Positions 33,924 through 46,209 of a stretch of DNA of 64,000 bases are shown here, piece after piece. Location: positions 1,560,236 to 1,624,235 of the forward strand of contig RDEW01000007.1 of the NCBI GenBank assembly GCA_011109175.1. The letters are read 5' to 3'. Position numbers and translations under genes: made by a program. The number at the start of each line of letters is the position of its first letter. The stretch's first letter is position 1. The DNA comes from Dicyema japonicum. Its lineage: Eukaryota > Dicyemida > Rhombozoa > Dicyemidae. Below the pieces are notes generated by a model, which saw only the letters and a list, made by a program, of their open reading frames with translations, did no database searches and had not been told where the DNA came from.

Positions 33924-36900
33924 TCAGTGGTTTAATTTGCATTGAAGGTATGCGATCTCATATAGTAGTTCCTGTTCTATCCAAACGGCAGTCTTATTTT
34001 GTATTTCATGAGCATTCATTTTAAAACACTCCCCCAAATCAGTCCTCTTCCAGTACACATAGGCAAGATCACAAAATAAAGTCTTCAAATTACGAGCATC
34101 AATTGACACAACTATTATAACAATAATATAGTAACCCACAACGTAGAGAGAATTACCCTCTACTGGAATAAACTTGACAGTCATACATTGCTGAATTAAG
34201 TTGGGCCGGATTCTACCATTTATTCTGTCCACAGTAAGTCTGTATGAATCCCTTCTTTGTCTATTGTTACAATTAGTCCCCTTCACAACTCCCCCACTGT
34301 CAACTCCAAAGTAAATATTGCAAAATTTCCCAGAATTCAAGAAAGAGACAAACACACAGTCCAGACTAGAAAAGTCATAGGCAAGGACGTCTTCAAAGTC
34401 AATCAAATGAGTTACTCCATTATTACGAAGACCAGTTGTATTACCTAAATACATAGCCAATCCTTACCTAATGATAAACTTTCTATATTCTCACTCATAT
34501 TTCTCGTCCCCAAAAACTCACTCAATTTACTCCTATCTGCATTATCAATCGGTGCTGCCAAAGGCTCAATCAGTTTAGGGATTTCTGTTTATTTAATAAT
34601 ATACCTTTTACAACAACACTTCTACTTTCCTCAATATTTGGATTTCTGGGTTTGTCACGAACATCCTCGTTGATCTTCACGGAATGGAGAGACTTATCAC
34701 ATATCTTCTTTATAGTAGAAATTATCATATTTTTTATCTCCAAATCATCAATCTGATCCTCACAGGCAGTGGTAACACAGTTAGAAATGTCAGCCTTAAC
34801 ATAATCATTCCCACGTGTACATACAAACTCTACACTTAATAGTAAACATACTTTTAATGGAGGGAAACATATTTATTATTGAACAGCATTTCAACTGCTG
34901 TCTCTCTTTGATTAATAACCGTAAAATAGGCATAAAGGCCACCCCAAGGTTATTCACATTCCCTGTAAAATTATGGAAGAGCAGTTCAACGAAATTATGG
35001 AGGGGACCCGTTGACCACTCAAAGAGATCAGCTATATTGTCCACACATTTCACTAGACATGACAGTAGCTCACAGCTGTGAGGCCGACTGTGCACACCTG
35101 ACATTAATATAACAATAAACCATATATTCTACACTCAGTTGCCAATGGTGGATGCTCCTTCAGATCATTAGAACATTCAAATAACGATGATAAGGGGACA
35201 TTCTCATAGTCTCCCTCATCAATTTTATAAACCTTGACCATTTCACTGTAATACTCAACAATCTATGGTAAACAAACAAATAAACCTTAACACGTGAATA
35301 TCTATCACTTTCCTGCAAATATAAGTAAATGCTCTCAGATTAATATGCTTAGGTCTTTGTAAGGATTGAACCTCAGCAAGCATATTATCTAAATCACTAG
35401 CTCTCCCATCCTGTAACTCACACACAATGGCTGTGCTTGATATAACTTTTAATAGTCTGACAGACAGAGTTGTAACATTATTACTACACTCACTGATACA
35501 CCAGTGTGTCTCCCCGTTTACTAGCATTTCACACAGTTTTACATCACTGGGTGAAAATATGTCTAAATAAATACATTTTCTGACCAATAACGTCCTCAGG
35601 GGACACATGTGCTTTGTAAATTGTCCCAATATTCAATTTATCCGCTAGTTTGGAGCAACTTGTGTCAAAAATACATGCATTATTGGGCAGCATCAGACAT
35701 TCAAACACATCCACTCCCCCAAATTTGGAGAAAGAGTCCTTGCAAGTTCTACAATTCTCAAGATTTCCCCAATATAGTCCATAATGGAAGACATGTATTC
35801 CAATTTCATCGGTTGGTGGTAAATTATGAATAGTTTGATGTACCGCAAGTACAAACTCATAACACACTCACACAAAGTAGAATGATGAAGATAGACAGTC
35901 TTGTCTATAACCGATTCCTTGAATAAGTATATAATTAACCAAATTCAAACAAAGTGAATCAAAGTCTAGTGATTGTTGCCTGAATTGAGAAATAACTTGA
36001 CTATGTTGGGGAAGGGGAGTAGTTAAGTAAGTAATAAAGTCCCGGAGTTGATGGCCGAATCGTTTATCAATGATGGAGTCTAATTCGTCAAACAAATCCT
36101 TTATTTTATTATTATCGGGGTAATTGTCGTACAAAGAGACGACCAGTCTACCAAAAGACTGGAGAAAGGGGGTTGGCTTGGATGAATGATAAGCCACAGC
36201 CAAGTAGTTATTGATAAACCGAAAGTCCCCAATGCACTGAATGTTTAAGCAAACTAACCTCGTTATTACTACAAAGTGAAAGACAGTCCAAACAGCACTC
36301 AATAATCTCACATCTCACGGGTGTCATTGAAATGCCTCCAATAAGTTAAAATACTACCACAAAGTCGATACATTTTAGAATTTGTCGGAAAATTCAAATA
36401 TTTGTTAGTCAATTCGTAGCAATTTGAGAGTTTTACAGAACCAGTGAGTCCATAATCCACGAACCATACATAAAGTGACTCTCCGTCTATTCGAATAATC
36501 TGAATAATATCAAATATAACCACTGCACGTGCTGGCCCCTTAGAATCAAGATGGAGAATAAGATTGCCGAGTTGTGGGGAAGAATGCAAAGGTTTGAGGC
36601 AACAGGTGTCAATTTTGGAAAGGATGTGGAGGTTGTACTCATTAAGAGACTTTTTAGAAGGGTCATCGTCAAGTACTATTATTCGATCATACGATTCCAC
36701 CGATGTGATCTTTCCAATAATTTGATTCCCAGTCTCATTGGAGTAGCCTGTTGGGTTAGGCCAGATTGCTCCACTTTCAATGATGACGTCATTGAAACAC
36801 TTTCCATTAATGTGTACTATTATGACTATAACAAATACTAATGACTTCTGAAGTATTTTTTACGCTTGAGTGAATTTCAATAGATTTGTTGGAAAGTTGT

Positions 36901-37222
36901 GAATTTAGAAGAGTGGGGGAAGGGTAAGTGAACAGAAAAGACCACTCGCAGTCACATAATAGTAAAAGTGTGTCAAGTCCATTAAACTGCTCAAAGTAGT
37001 TCTCACAATTCTTGCACCTTAAATTATAATCATTGGATACTCTTTTAGTGAAGTTTCGATAAATTTAAGGAAATTATAAACGTAATCCAATTGAAACTGT
37101 TGGTCCACCTTTCTAGAGAGTATACAATATTTAAGATATCGGAGAATAAACTCAATAAGTAATTCGCAGTTTTCTATTTTGTGAGTATAATTTGATTGAA
37201 TCAAATCATTCACACTCTTCAA
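33924..37222 (-). CDS. Multi-Tudor-domain protein
   Basis: Tudor domains bind dimethyl-arginine, typically on Piwi proteins in germ granules. The frame runs from about 37222 (upstream exons unresolved, no clear ATG) through exons joined by 18-29-nt introns to the stop at 33924. At about 36440-36560 the block ARAVVIFDIIQIIRIDGESL..FVDYGL is a Tudor barrel core with the FVDYG signature. A second lies at about 35400-35580 (YLDIFSPSDVKLCEMLVNGE). A third, at about 35150-35240, reads EMVKVYKIDEGDYENVPLSS and ends HPPLATECRIY. A fourth (VFVSFLNSGKFCNIYFGVDS) is weaker, near the C-terminus. Spacing of about 200 residues suits extended Tudor domains. An N-terminal Cys pair (CKNCENYF) may belong to a zinc-binding module, as in RNF17/TDRD proteins. 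A one-base break sits in a T/A run at about 35576. Strong family call; the subtype is not resolved. Confidence 0.7.
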
Positions 37223-37359
37223 TAATGATGTACGAATAAAGGAATGTTCTATTCATCACAAAACTGATTTTTAATAAATTATTAAATATAATAAAAATAA
37301 TGTATTATTTAGAATAATTACGTTATTCCTATAGAAAATCAGTGATATTCAGTCCCTAT

Positions 37360-37690
37360 CAGCTACAACTATCGGCAAGCTCGTGAGAACAGTCAGTCTC
37401 ACATCCACCTCTCTGGAAGACCTTATCGGACAAAATGGGGAAGGGATTCGCCGCTCTGTGCCGAAAATCCAACTTCCTACAATGCTCCAATGGATTGGGT
37501 CTTACTAGAAGACTTTACATCACCACTCTTGCTTTTCTTTCAAAACCCTCCCGTCCTCAGAGAAGCTGTGTTGGATCTCGGAAGGTCCACCGGAAAAAGA
37601 TGAAGACCTGATGGAGGCGGCCGGGATCACCTAATTAGTTTAATACAATTAAATTAACTATTGGTGTTCTTGGGTTAAATAAAAAAATAG
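37360..37690 (+). pseudogene. LINE 3' remnant
   Basis: Ends ccgggatcacctaattag, ttggtgttcttgggttaaat then A-rich, the same style as the LINE family 1 end. Upstream plus-strand frames (EDLIGQNGEGIRRSVPKIQL) look like a broken post-RT region. Confidence 0.4.
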
Positions 37691-37692
37691 TA

Positions 37693-37955
37693 ATGACGTG
37701 GAAAGGAATTGCAACAAAGTACCACAAGGGTTATCTGAAGCAGTTGGGGTAGATAGGAAGCTCCAGGCTTATCTACAGTCCACTGTGTTAAAGCGGACCC
37801 TAGAGAGCCTGACACTGGAGTATAGGAGGCAGAGCCCTGAGATGCTATATGGACAGAGAATTCAATTGGACAAGGCGCTCTCGGAGTTGTTTCAGCAACC
37901 AGAATCGAACCTGCCTGAGGAGGTTGGCGAACAGGCAGGCGAGGAAGGTTGTTGA
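37693..37955 (+). CDS. Possible small gene with one frame break
   Basis: ATG at 37693 opens TWKGIATKYHKGYLKQLG, which stops after a run of four G at about 37748. The +1 frame is open from there to 37955 with VDRKLQAYLQSTVLKRTLES and YRRQSPEMLYGQRIQLDKAL, then a Glu-rich end. One extra G in that run would fuse both into about 87 residues. GC content and amino-acid usage look like a real, compact helical protein; no family recognised. It sits just after a LINE remnant. Confidence 0.4.
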
Positions 37956-38029
37956 TTATTAAATATATTAACTTTTTTATTGTTTGTTAAATAAAGTGGG
38001 TTCGTTTAGAATAATTATAACTCTTTGAC

Positions 38030-38300
38030 CAAATCATCTGATGAAGATTGCATTATGAAAACTATTCTGCTAAAAATGAAGTGATGTCCGCGACGGTAGG
38101 ACGTGGGACAAAAATGGAAGAAGGCGGACCTACTTCCCCACCTCTCTTCGAACCGGAAGCCTGTAATTAAGTATTGGAAGATGAATTTTGTCGGCACAAG
38201 CAGATGTTCTCCCTTTGGTTCCTTTTTTGGATTAGTTAGTGATGACTGTTTGTGCTGGGCTTACATTGGTAAGCCTGGGTTAATAATAATAATGATAACT
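38030..38300 (+). repeat. SINE-B copy
   Basis: Shares gcgacggtaggacgtg, atggaagaaggcggacctac, cacctctcttcgaac, gtcggcacaagcagatg, ggttccttttttggatt and the end taagcctgggttaataat with the copies at 5140 and 61610. Ends in (TAA)n. Confidence 0.8.
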
Positions 38301-38774
38301 GAAAAGTAAACTGTTAGGGCAACTATGGAAGACTAGATCAGTAGTCAGTGTTGTCGCTCAAGTTGCGATTAACTGTGGGTCCAATTTTACTAGCTATCCA
38401 CAATAGATAGACATAATCATTGGACAGAAAGCGTCTTGCTTTCAGCTTGGAAACTGGATATACGATGATTAACTCTTAACCTCTTTCTGGTATATCAGGG
38501 GTTATTAAATAAGTAACTATGAAAGACCATAGGAAGATGCACAATAGCGGGAGTCGAGAAATCGATTGGTCGGATTTGCGACGAAGGTGTTCAAAAACAT
38601 CAACGATACTATTCATCGAACTGTCCTTTAATAATAATGAAGATAATTTGAAAATAATCGTCAAATAAATAAATCCGAGAAACTAAAAAAGAAGAATAAA
38701 AGTATTTATTTAGATAAAGGTTGAAATGAAATTTTTATACCACCTTCCAGCATCAAAATCAATATGAAATGAAA

Positions 38775-39185
38775 ATTTCTTAGACCACGGTAACACCAAA
38801 CTAACTACTCACGTAATCTCAGACACTCCAACAGAAACATCAACTTGGCACGATGTTCCTATTTCGAGCCCACACAAACGTCTCGCCCGTACGACTGGAT
38901 GCTCGTAGTCGAATGGGCCTTTTTGGTTATTATTATGCCCTGATACACATAGAGAAAGTTAACAGTTAACAACTAATTAACTGTTTCCAGTTTACACTGA
39001 CGCTGAAACAAAGTCCTTCCAATGTCACACAAGTCCATCCAGAACCAGCATAAAAGGCAAAAGACGTATATTCCTTTCAATTATGGAAACCCATCTAGTG
39101 GAGTGGGGGAGAGCAAATAATTATTTTCCACTCCAGCCCGACATGGACGCCAGATGATATTGATGGATCACATGATGCCACTATA
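38775..39185 (-). repeat. LINE family 1 3' end, then SINE-A
   Basis: 38775-38930: complement of the LINE family 1 3' end (accacggtaacaccaaacta, ctcacgtaatctcagacac). 38937-39185: SINE-A reverse complement (ttaactgtttccagtttaca, aatgtcacacaagtccatcc, cccatctagtggagtggggg). Both on the minus strand, adjacent. Confidence 0.65.
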
Positions 39186-39352
39186 GTAAAGCAAAAGAAG
39201 AAGAGGAATAAATAAAAGGAATTGAAATCTTAGACTAAGTGACGTGTTGAAGGTAATCGAATCTAACCCACAAATAGCAAAAATTATATAAAATATTTGA
39301 TTATTAAAAATTATTATTTAATTTGATATATATTTAAATAAATGAGTTAGTG

Positions 39353-41216
39353 ATGGATTCAATACTGAATGATAATGAATTATCTGAACTAACAAGTGTG
39401 CCCACTTATGTTCTATTTGACGATGCTAATCAAATATTAACTGATTTTGTTACAAAAGTTAATGAATTAGACTCTGAGACAATTGTAATTATGTTAACTC
39501 TATTTTAGCTAAACGACCAGCTAAAACTAGACTTGTTCTCGAAAATATCTAATTTAATGAACATCAGCAGAAAATTAAATATCTACACATGTCATACTAA
39601 GACGCATGTGGCTGAAGTAATATTAAAATGATTAGTAGACTCGGAGTGTTGTCGATGACAGAATATTGGGGTATGAGAATATGTCATATGAAATATATCA
39701 TTTGGAGAGACAGATTGACGACTGTCTTAACTTTCAGTATTATTCATTGTTATAAAGGTGTAATATCGATGATCTCAACCTGGAGGACTACAATGATGCC
39801 GGAGATGAGGTTGTCTGTTATTATAGCCAGATTATTGACCAACACTCCCTTACTGTTAACAAACTCAAATATGAAATTAAAAGAAGACTTGGGTTTCCTT
39901 TCGTCTTTACTTTCAGTCTAAAAGAACAGGTTAAGAGACTCGAGTCTGAGAAGGCTGAGATTGTTGAGTCCATAAAGTCCACCAAATTTAAGATGGAGGC
40001 TCTCACTGCTGCTATCCCCAAATATTTGCAGTCTCTGAGTATTCTTGACACCCATTTGGGCCCCCTTGCCCCGACTATATCTCTGGAGACATCACATGTT
40101 CATTTGTCTCCCCTTTTGTATAGTCTGTACTACAATCTGAGCTGCCAAACACAAAGGAGTCAAAGTTGTAATTTTTTTTATTTTCAGACTTTTCCACAAA
40201 AATTGAGTCATCAAGGTCGATATGTGAGCAATCAGGGACGTCGATTGATCTTCTGTCAATAATCCAGCCATATTGTGTTGTTCTCTCTGTTGCTATTGGT
40301 CTGAATTGTGATTTACTCAGATCAATTTGTCGTAAATTTAGTTTTCTGGGCTCTAAAGTCCTTGGATTTGATTGGAACCAAGGTGTGCTTGACGTTCAAT
40401 GGAGTTATTTGTGATAAGTACCATTGTGTGTGACCTTTAGTTTGTTTGATCCTCGCAATTTATTCGATAATATTATTGAAGGTGATTGTGGTGATTTGCC
40501 TACTGATTCTGTCCTCTATAGGGAGTTGATGAAGTATTTCTTTTATTGTTTGGCAGTATTAAATTTAGTGGGGGATTTGATGAATTATACAAGTCATTGG
40601 GGAGATATTATGCGTGGGGTCTCTGGCTGGCCAATTCTACTTGTCTGTTTAGTGACTCGCACCAACTTGCTAAGACTCGGAATTCATTCAAATCAACGGT
40701 TGCTGAGACTGTTCTGTCGGAGATATCGTCACGACTTTATCATAGAATTGCTTTAAATTCATTCATTATTCGAGTCAATGAAAATCCTAACATTCTTAAT
40801 ATTGTCCCCAATGCTGGCGTAATGATCACTTCAATTGGATGTAATGAGTTTGCTGAGAAGACTGGTTTGTTCGATGCCCATATCTGCTTTAAGATTGAAG
40901 TATCTTTTGAGAAAAGTTGTTGATGTTAAATGTTGTAGCCTCGTTTGTGTGCTATTCTGATGTTCCATTTGATTACTCCAACTCTCCCTGTGGATTCTTT
41001 GTGACTGAACAGAATCTGTTAAGTTTTTCCACAGCCAGGGTGGCAGTATTTGTGATTAAAGGCTATTTCTGCTGATGTGAGTGTGGGGGTTGTGAATGAG
41101 TCTGAATCATCTCTGATCTTTGAGACTCAGCTCTGTTGTCTTATTTCGTATTTATCAAATGCTGTGAAGAACAGAAAAACTGGAATAGTCGAGTCTGTCT
41201 ATTTATTATTATTATA
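39353..41216 (+). CDS. THOC5: THOC5-like THO complex subunit
   Basis: THO/TREX couples transcription to mRNA export in the nucleus; THOC5 (FMIP) is its coiled-coil subunit. ATG at 39353; first intron 39485-39508 (24 nt), then further 21-24-nt introns. Coding blocks: LTDFVTKVNELDSET, ENMSYEIYHLERQIDDCLNF (compare LLYEVMHLQKEITKCLEF), a coiled coil EQVKRLESEKAEIVESIKS, TAAIPKYLQSLSILDTHLG, HVHLSPLLYSLYYNLS (compare LPPPLYVLFVQA), VVLSVAIGLNCDLLR, LFDPRNLFDNIIEGDCGD, and RYYAWGLWLANSTCLF (compare GHPYLWVQKLGGLHF) with SEISSRLYHRIALNSFI (compare KTRVQSRLALHKQF). The end, ISADVSVGVVNESES..., also aligns. About 560 residues, near family length (683 in human). Collinear across the whole protein, though distant. 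Confidence 0.7.
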
Positions 41217-41219
41217 GTT

Positions 41220-41520
41220 GGAGAGATAGAGTAACTCCCTTTAGAGGATGAAAATTGTTACATTAATTTGTGGTATTCTGTCATTTTTATAACAAAAAAT
41301 GTCAAGTTGGTTTAATTAAGTGAATAGTCCTAATGTAAGCTTTAATAGAGCAATTTTTTGTGAAATAGAATGAACATATTAATACGTGACATGGCTATTT
41401 TGCGGTTGGTGGAGCACATTCCTATCACGTGCCATAAATATATTCTCACTATGTCATTAAACACTTGATTTAATAAAACAATTTAACGCTTGAGTAAACG
41501 AAAATATGATGTTAAGTTAG
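41220..41520. other. Intergenic between convergent genes
   Basis: About 300 AT-rich bases between the stops of THOC5-like (plus) and the polo-like kinase (minus). No feature seen. Confidence 0.4.
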
Positions 41521-41522
41521 GT

Positions 41523-42469
41523 TTATTCGAGGTCGCTGTAGGACAATAATTGGGATAATTCACATTCAAACTTTTCAGCAGTATATCTCCTCTCTGGACT
41601 AGGATCCAACAGACATTTTATATGGCCTTCAACCTCATCACTTGAAAATATGGTGTTTTCCACCACATTGGGCCATCGTGGAAGGTTCCCAGTTAGTAGG
41701 GCGAATCTATAGTAATAGGCATGAGAACTACAGGACACAACCGAGTGACCACATGTCTACTGGATATGAATATCCTTTTTGCTCTATTATTTCCGGGGCT
41801 ATATAATCCTTGGTTCCACAGAGCGAGCTTAACTTGATATGAATGAGTACTATCTTCTCCTTGTTCTAGTCATTTTTACAGCAATTCCAAAGTCAGTGAT
41901 CTTGGCTGAGCCTTCCTTGGTCAAGACAATGTTGGCAAGTTTTATGTCTCTGTGGAGTATAAAGTTCGTATGAATGTAGCTAAGTCCTCTGACCACATCC
42001 AATGCGATGTTTAAAGCCTCTTCAGGCAATAACTTTATTTTAACGTTTAATAAGTCCAGGAGGGACTAAATATTAGGAACGAGTCCAACCCCCCCGGGAC
42101 AAAACTCCATGCATATGTATATATTCACGCAATCTCAAAAAAGTGGCTCATATCCACAATGTTGGTATGTTTGAGACTCATGTGGACATTGATCTCGTTC
42201 GATAACTAAAAATATTATAGTTTATATACTGAATGCTTGTTATATTTGAAATTTCTCTTATCCACCACTTTGATTGCATGTTCTGTTTGTTCTTCCAAAG
42301 TCTCAAATTTATAGCAACCACTGAATGAACCCTGCAAATATACGTGAAAAACACCTTCTTAATCAAATGCATATTTTTATAAACAACTCCTCTAACGATG
42401 TCTTCTGCGAAGGGTGGACAGCAGTTCTCCCCTATTTTGATTAATACACCTCTCACTTTCGGCAACCAT
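41523..42469 (-). CDS. Polo-like Ser/Thr kinase domain, no polo boxes seen
   Basis: ATG at 42469 (MVAERENCC...). Spliced product: [13 protein letters not shown] (compare the PLK1 YVRGRFLGKG lead-in), [15 protein letters not shown] glycine loop, [12 protein letters not shown] with the VAIK-type Lys, [49 protein letters not shown] (catalytic loop), [31 protein letters not shown] (activation segment and APE), [16 protein letters not shown]. At least six introns of 22-25 nt are needed. A missing base near 42135 breaks FFE(D). These blocks match polo kinases, nearest PLK1/2/3 in my reading, which drive mitosis and centriole duplication. After subdomain XI the protein stops at 41523 with no polo-box region, and the stretch after ALLTG is about 14 residues short. 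PLK4 or another CAMK-like kinase is the alternative. Confidence 0.65.
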
Positions 42470-42479
42470 CTTCCTTCGC

Positions 42480-43620
42480 CGAGAGCGCATGAAAGTTTTT
42501 TCTTCCTGCGATGAAATTCAATATAACCATTAGTCATTGCGCAAACCGCAAAATACAATAAAAATGTAATTATATTAAAAATTTTCTGAAAAAGGTAATC
42601 TTTGCATTCCATGACCTCATTATAATTTTTGAATTTTTCATTCATGGAAATGTTCCTTGGACAGAACGTCACTAAAGTTTTTGCTTGGGTACTATTTCAG
42701 GAGATGAAATCATCAAGCAAGCCAACGCTGGTCTGATCCCATTTTAGATTACTTTATTCTCGTTATCTGTTAGCTTTATAAGCCAGTTTTTGAAAACTGC
42801 CGCAACTTCTGATAATCAGAGTGACATGTCTGCGTTTGAGAAATGCACTCTAAAATAATTGGCATATGCTAATAGTTTTACTATTTATCAATAATTTATT
42901 CACTTAAATATTATCACTGGATTTTTAATGCAGATTTTCTTTCGCACCCTGAATGGGAATGCCCACGCAGTTAGTACTGCGGTCCCTAATTCTAATTTTG
43001 CTTTCTGTCGTTGTCTGTGGTAAATTATTTTCTTTTGAGTATTCTCTTTGACTAACTGGGGCATTTCTTGCGTTTCTCTGAACTCACAATTTTTGACCGC
43101 ATTTCTCCTTTAAGAGACTGAAGAAATACTCGACCCTTGGAGGTCATTTTCACTTCTTCTGGTCGCCTTCGAAACCTCAGGAACGATTGGGAGAGGTGGG
43201 AGAATTGGTAAAGAAATCATCAGCGCAATCGGAGATGCGATTGCTGCAAAACTTAGAGACCTTAGCAAGTGAGATGGCTTTCACAGTGTCTGGGTGTGGC
43301 TATCGTCCGCGTTAATGGCCCGATTTCTCTTGGCATCTGGAGCATGATTTGTTATTAATGAATTCGTTGAATTGCCTTACTGAATTAGACAGGTGTTCAG
43401 TAATTAGACGAAGGAATTGATAATAAGTTGCACGTGGTTTTTCCTCATAATACTTTTGATAATTTGTTAATTGATTAATCGATTAATAAATTCATTTTAT
43501 TATCAAATTGTTCTATAATTAGAAATCTTAATTGATTTTTTTGATTAAAACATTCTGGTAAATCAAAGTGCTCTCAAAACAGCTTTGAAATAGTTTCCAT
43601 GGTGAAAATATCGCTGTGTT
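42480..43620. other. Intergenic with an inverted short repeat
   Basis: Divergent upstream region of the kinase and KIF3B. Near 42955-43010 there is the inverse of the repeat seen at 11447 and 46290 (gcccacgcagttagtactgc, gtccctaattctaatttt). Near 43295 gtgtggctatcgtccgcg recurs at 60625. No gene supported. Confidence 0.35.
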
Positions 43621-43622
43621 AA

Positions 43623-46207
43623 ATGGTTATCCCACTTTGTAAATTAATAGTCAGAATCCGTGAAAGTGTGTGTCCGCTGCAGACCCTTGAATGAACAGGA
43701 AAAGTCAAAAAATTATCAAAAGTACTAGTAATAATTTTCCTAGTATTGTCGAAATGGATTCTAAACGGGGGGCCGTGCAAGTAAATGGTCTCAATCAGAG
43801 TAAGTGTTTCACATTTGACAATATATTCGACCAAAAGTAAAATATTTACCATTTTAGTATAGTTGTCCTCAGAGCGATATTTACAATGGGGTAGTGAGGC
43901 CGATTGTGGAGTCCGTTCTTGAAGGCTATAATGGGACAATATTTGCTTATGGACAAACAGGAACAGGGAAGACATACACGATGCAAGGTTTTAAGTTAAA
44001 AATATTATCTTGGGGTAAAAACTGACCCTGAAATGAGAGGTGTCATCCCCAATTCATTCCATCATATTTTTGAGCACATTTCTGGCTCAGTAAACCGTCA
44101 ATATTTGGTTAGATGCTCTTATCTTGAGATCTACATGGTATTAAAGTACAATAATGCAGATTACAGGAAGATGTGAGAGATTTGTTATCGAATAATCAAT
44201 CCAATAGATTAGAATTAAAAGAACGACCCGATATCGGTGTTTATGTCAAAGACTTGTCAACAGTTGTCACTAAAAATGTGGAACAAGTTCAAAGGGTGAT
44301 GGACATTGGGGACAAAAATCGCAGTGTCGGGTAACTTGGTTTTCTTAATCAGATCAACCAACATGAATGAACACAGTTCCCGTTCTCATGCCATTTTCAC
44401 TGTGACCATAGAATGTTCTTCGGTTGTTCTCTAACTAATAGCAGGTTTGGGAAGATGGTGAAGAACACATCCACGTGGGAAAACTAAATATGGTCGACTT
44501 GGCGGGGAGTGAAAAGCAATCAAAGACCGGATCTACTGTTGAATCTTTGAGCTTATTTGTTTAAAGGGAGAACGGTTCATGGAATCTGTTAAAATCAATT
44601 TGTCCCTTTCTACCCTTGGAAACGTAATTTCTGCCTTGGTGGACCCAAACTCCACCCACATCCCGTATAGGGATTCTAAATTAACCAGACTTCTGCAAAG
44701 TTATCATTCATGTAATATAGACTCCCTCGGGGGAAACTCAAAGACAGTGATGATCGCCAATATAGGTCCGGCCAACTACAATTTTGAGGAGACCCTGCTT
44801 ACTTTGAGGTATTACCACTCCACTATTTAAGATATGCCAATCGGACAAAAAATATCAAAAATAAACCCCACATTAATGAAGATCCCAAGGATGCTATTTT
44901 GAGAACTTATCAGCAAGAGATCGAAAAGTTTGAATGTTGGGTAACACTAAGATTAACGACTTTATTGAATAGGAAACACCAGGGGGGTCTGTCCGGTTTA
45001 CCAGTAAGAGTAATTTCGTAGCTGATGAAGACAGTTTTCAGAACCAACAAAGAATTCTGGAGGAGGAAAAGCACAGCGTTTTGAACAACGAAATGATGCT
45101 AAAACAGGTGAATGTGGTTTTATAGGCGAATAGGAAAAGGAACGGTTGATGGCAGAAATGGAGGATAAACAGCATCATCTGCAGCAACAGGAAGAAAAAA
45201 GAGCTCAGCTAACCAAGAAGTTAGAAGTAATGTGACATTGTGATTAGCAGACCATGCAAAGCAAGTTACTTCACGGATCCTTTAATTATGTACAGCACAC
45301 TCAACTCCAACAAAATCAGTTACAGCAAAGACGAGATGAGCTTGCAAGACAGGAAGTTTGGATTATTAACTAAGTCAAGTTAAAAGAGCGGGAAATTATG
45401 AAGCAAATCAAACAGAAACAAGAAACTTCGACAGAACTCAAAGAGACATACTCAAGCTTACAGCAAGAGGCTGAAATTAAAACTAAAAAACTCAAAAAGG
45501 TCGTCTTGATGAATAATAATAGCTCATTTCTAAGTTGGAATTGGCCAAAAAGGAAATGGTTAAGCTCAAAGAGAGTCATTCCTTGGAGTTGCAAGAATTC
45601 ATGCAGGCGGAGGAAGATCTGATGAAGGACATCAAATTAAAGTCTTCAAAAGATTTACTTGAAGGAAATTGATCGTAGAAAACTTTATTCCCGCGGAAGA
45701 AGTCGAAAAAATAACACGGCTTGCCAACTGCGAAGAAGGTTGTGAAGATTGGAAATTGGATTCATTCCTCACTTCTGAGTTATTCGAATCCCTAATTCAT
45801 TTTAGTGTCCACCAGGAAATATTTCGGAGACCGTTTTATACGAAATCTATGCTTGGGGGGTTAAAAATAGAACCGAGTGGGTCAAAATCCGTAACAAAAA
45901 TTATAAAATTCAAAGGATGAGAACGTACCAATAGCCTCACTGGACATGCCGGAAAGGACAACCAAGCAATATGAGGATCCTGACGTGGCTCCCTCCATTA
46001 AGGCAGCCCTTGATGTGGCCTTGGAAGGTGAACAGGACATTGAAGTAGTAAACAGGTATTTATTGAGATAATGTCAGTACACTGATGCATCGGATAGAAG
46101 ATCAGGTCAAATGGCAAAAGCCTAAGTATCGTACTAATAATAGTAGATCTTCCAAAAGCTCTAAAAATGAAAAATATCCTACTGCGAGGGGTCTTGTCAA
46201 AAAATAG
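43623..46207 (+). CDS. KIF3B: Kinesin-2 motor subunit, KIF3B-like
   Basis: Plus-end microtubule motor that, with KIF3A and KAP3, powers anterograde intraflagellar transport in cilia. ATG at 43623. Motor: LIVRI(R)[39 protein letters not shown] with Walker [43 protein letters not shown] (switch I), [12 protein letters not shown] (switch II), [50 protein letters not shown]. The neck reads [20 protein letters not shown], as in KIF3. A long coiled coil with 20-30-nt introns follows, then the tail [26 protein letters not shown] and final ARGLVKK, matching the KIF3B tail ending RGLVPK. Intron 44331-44352 is 22 nt. One-base breaks near 43660 and 43836, and one junction near 44012 lacks a visible AG. 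Identification is secure. Confidence 0.9.
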
Positions 46208-46209
46208 TC

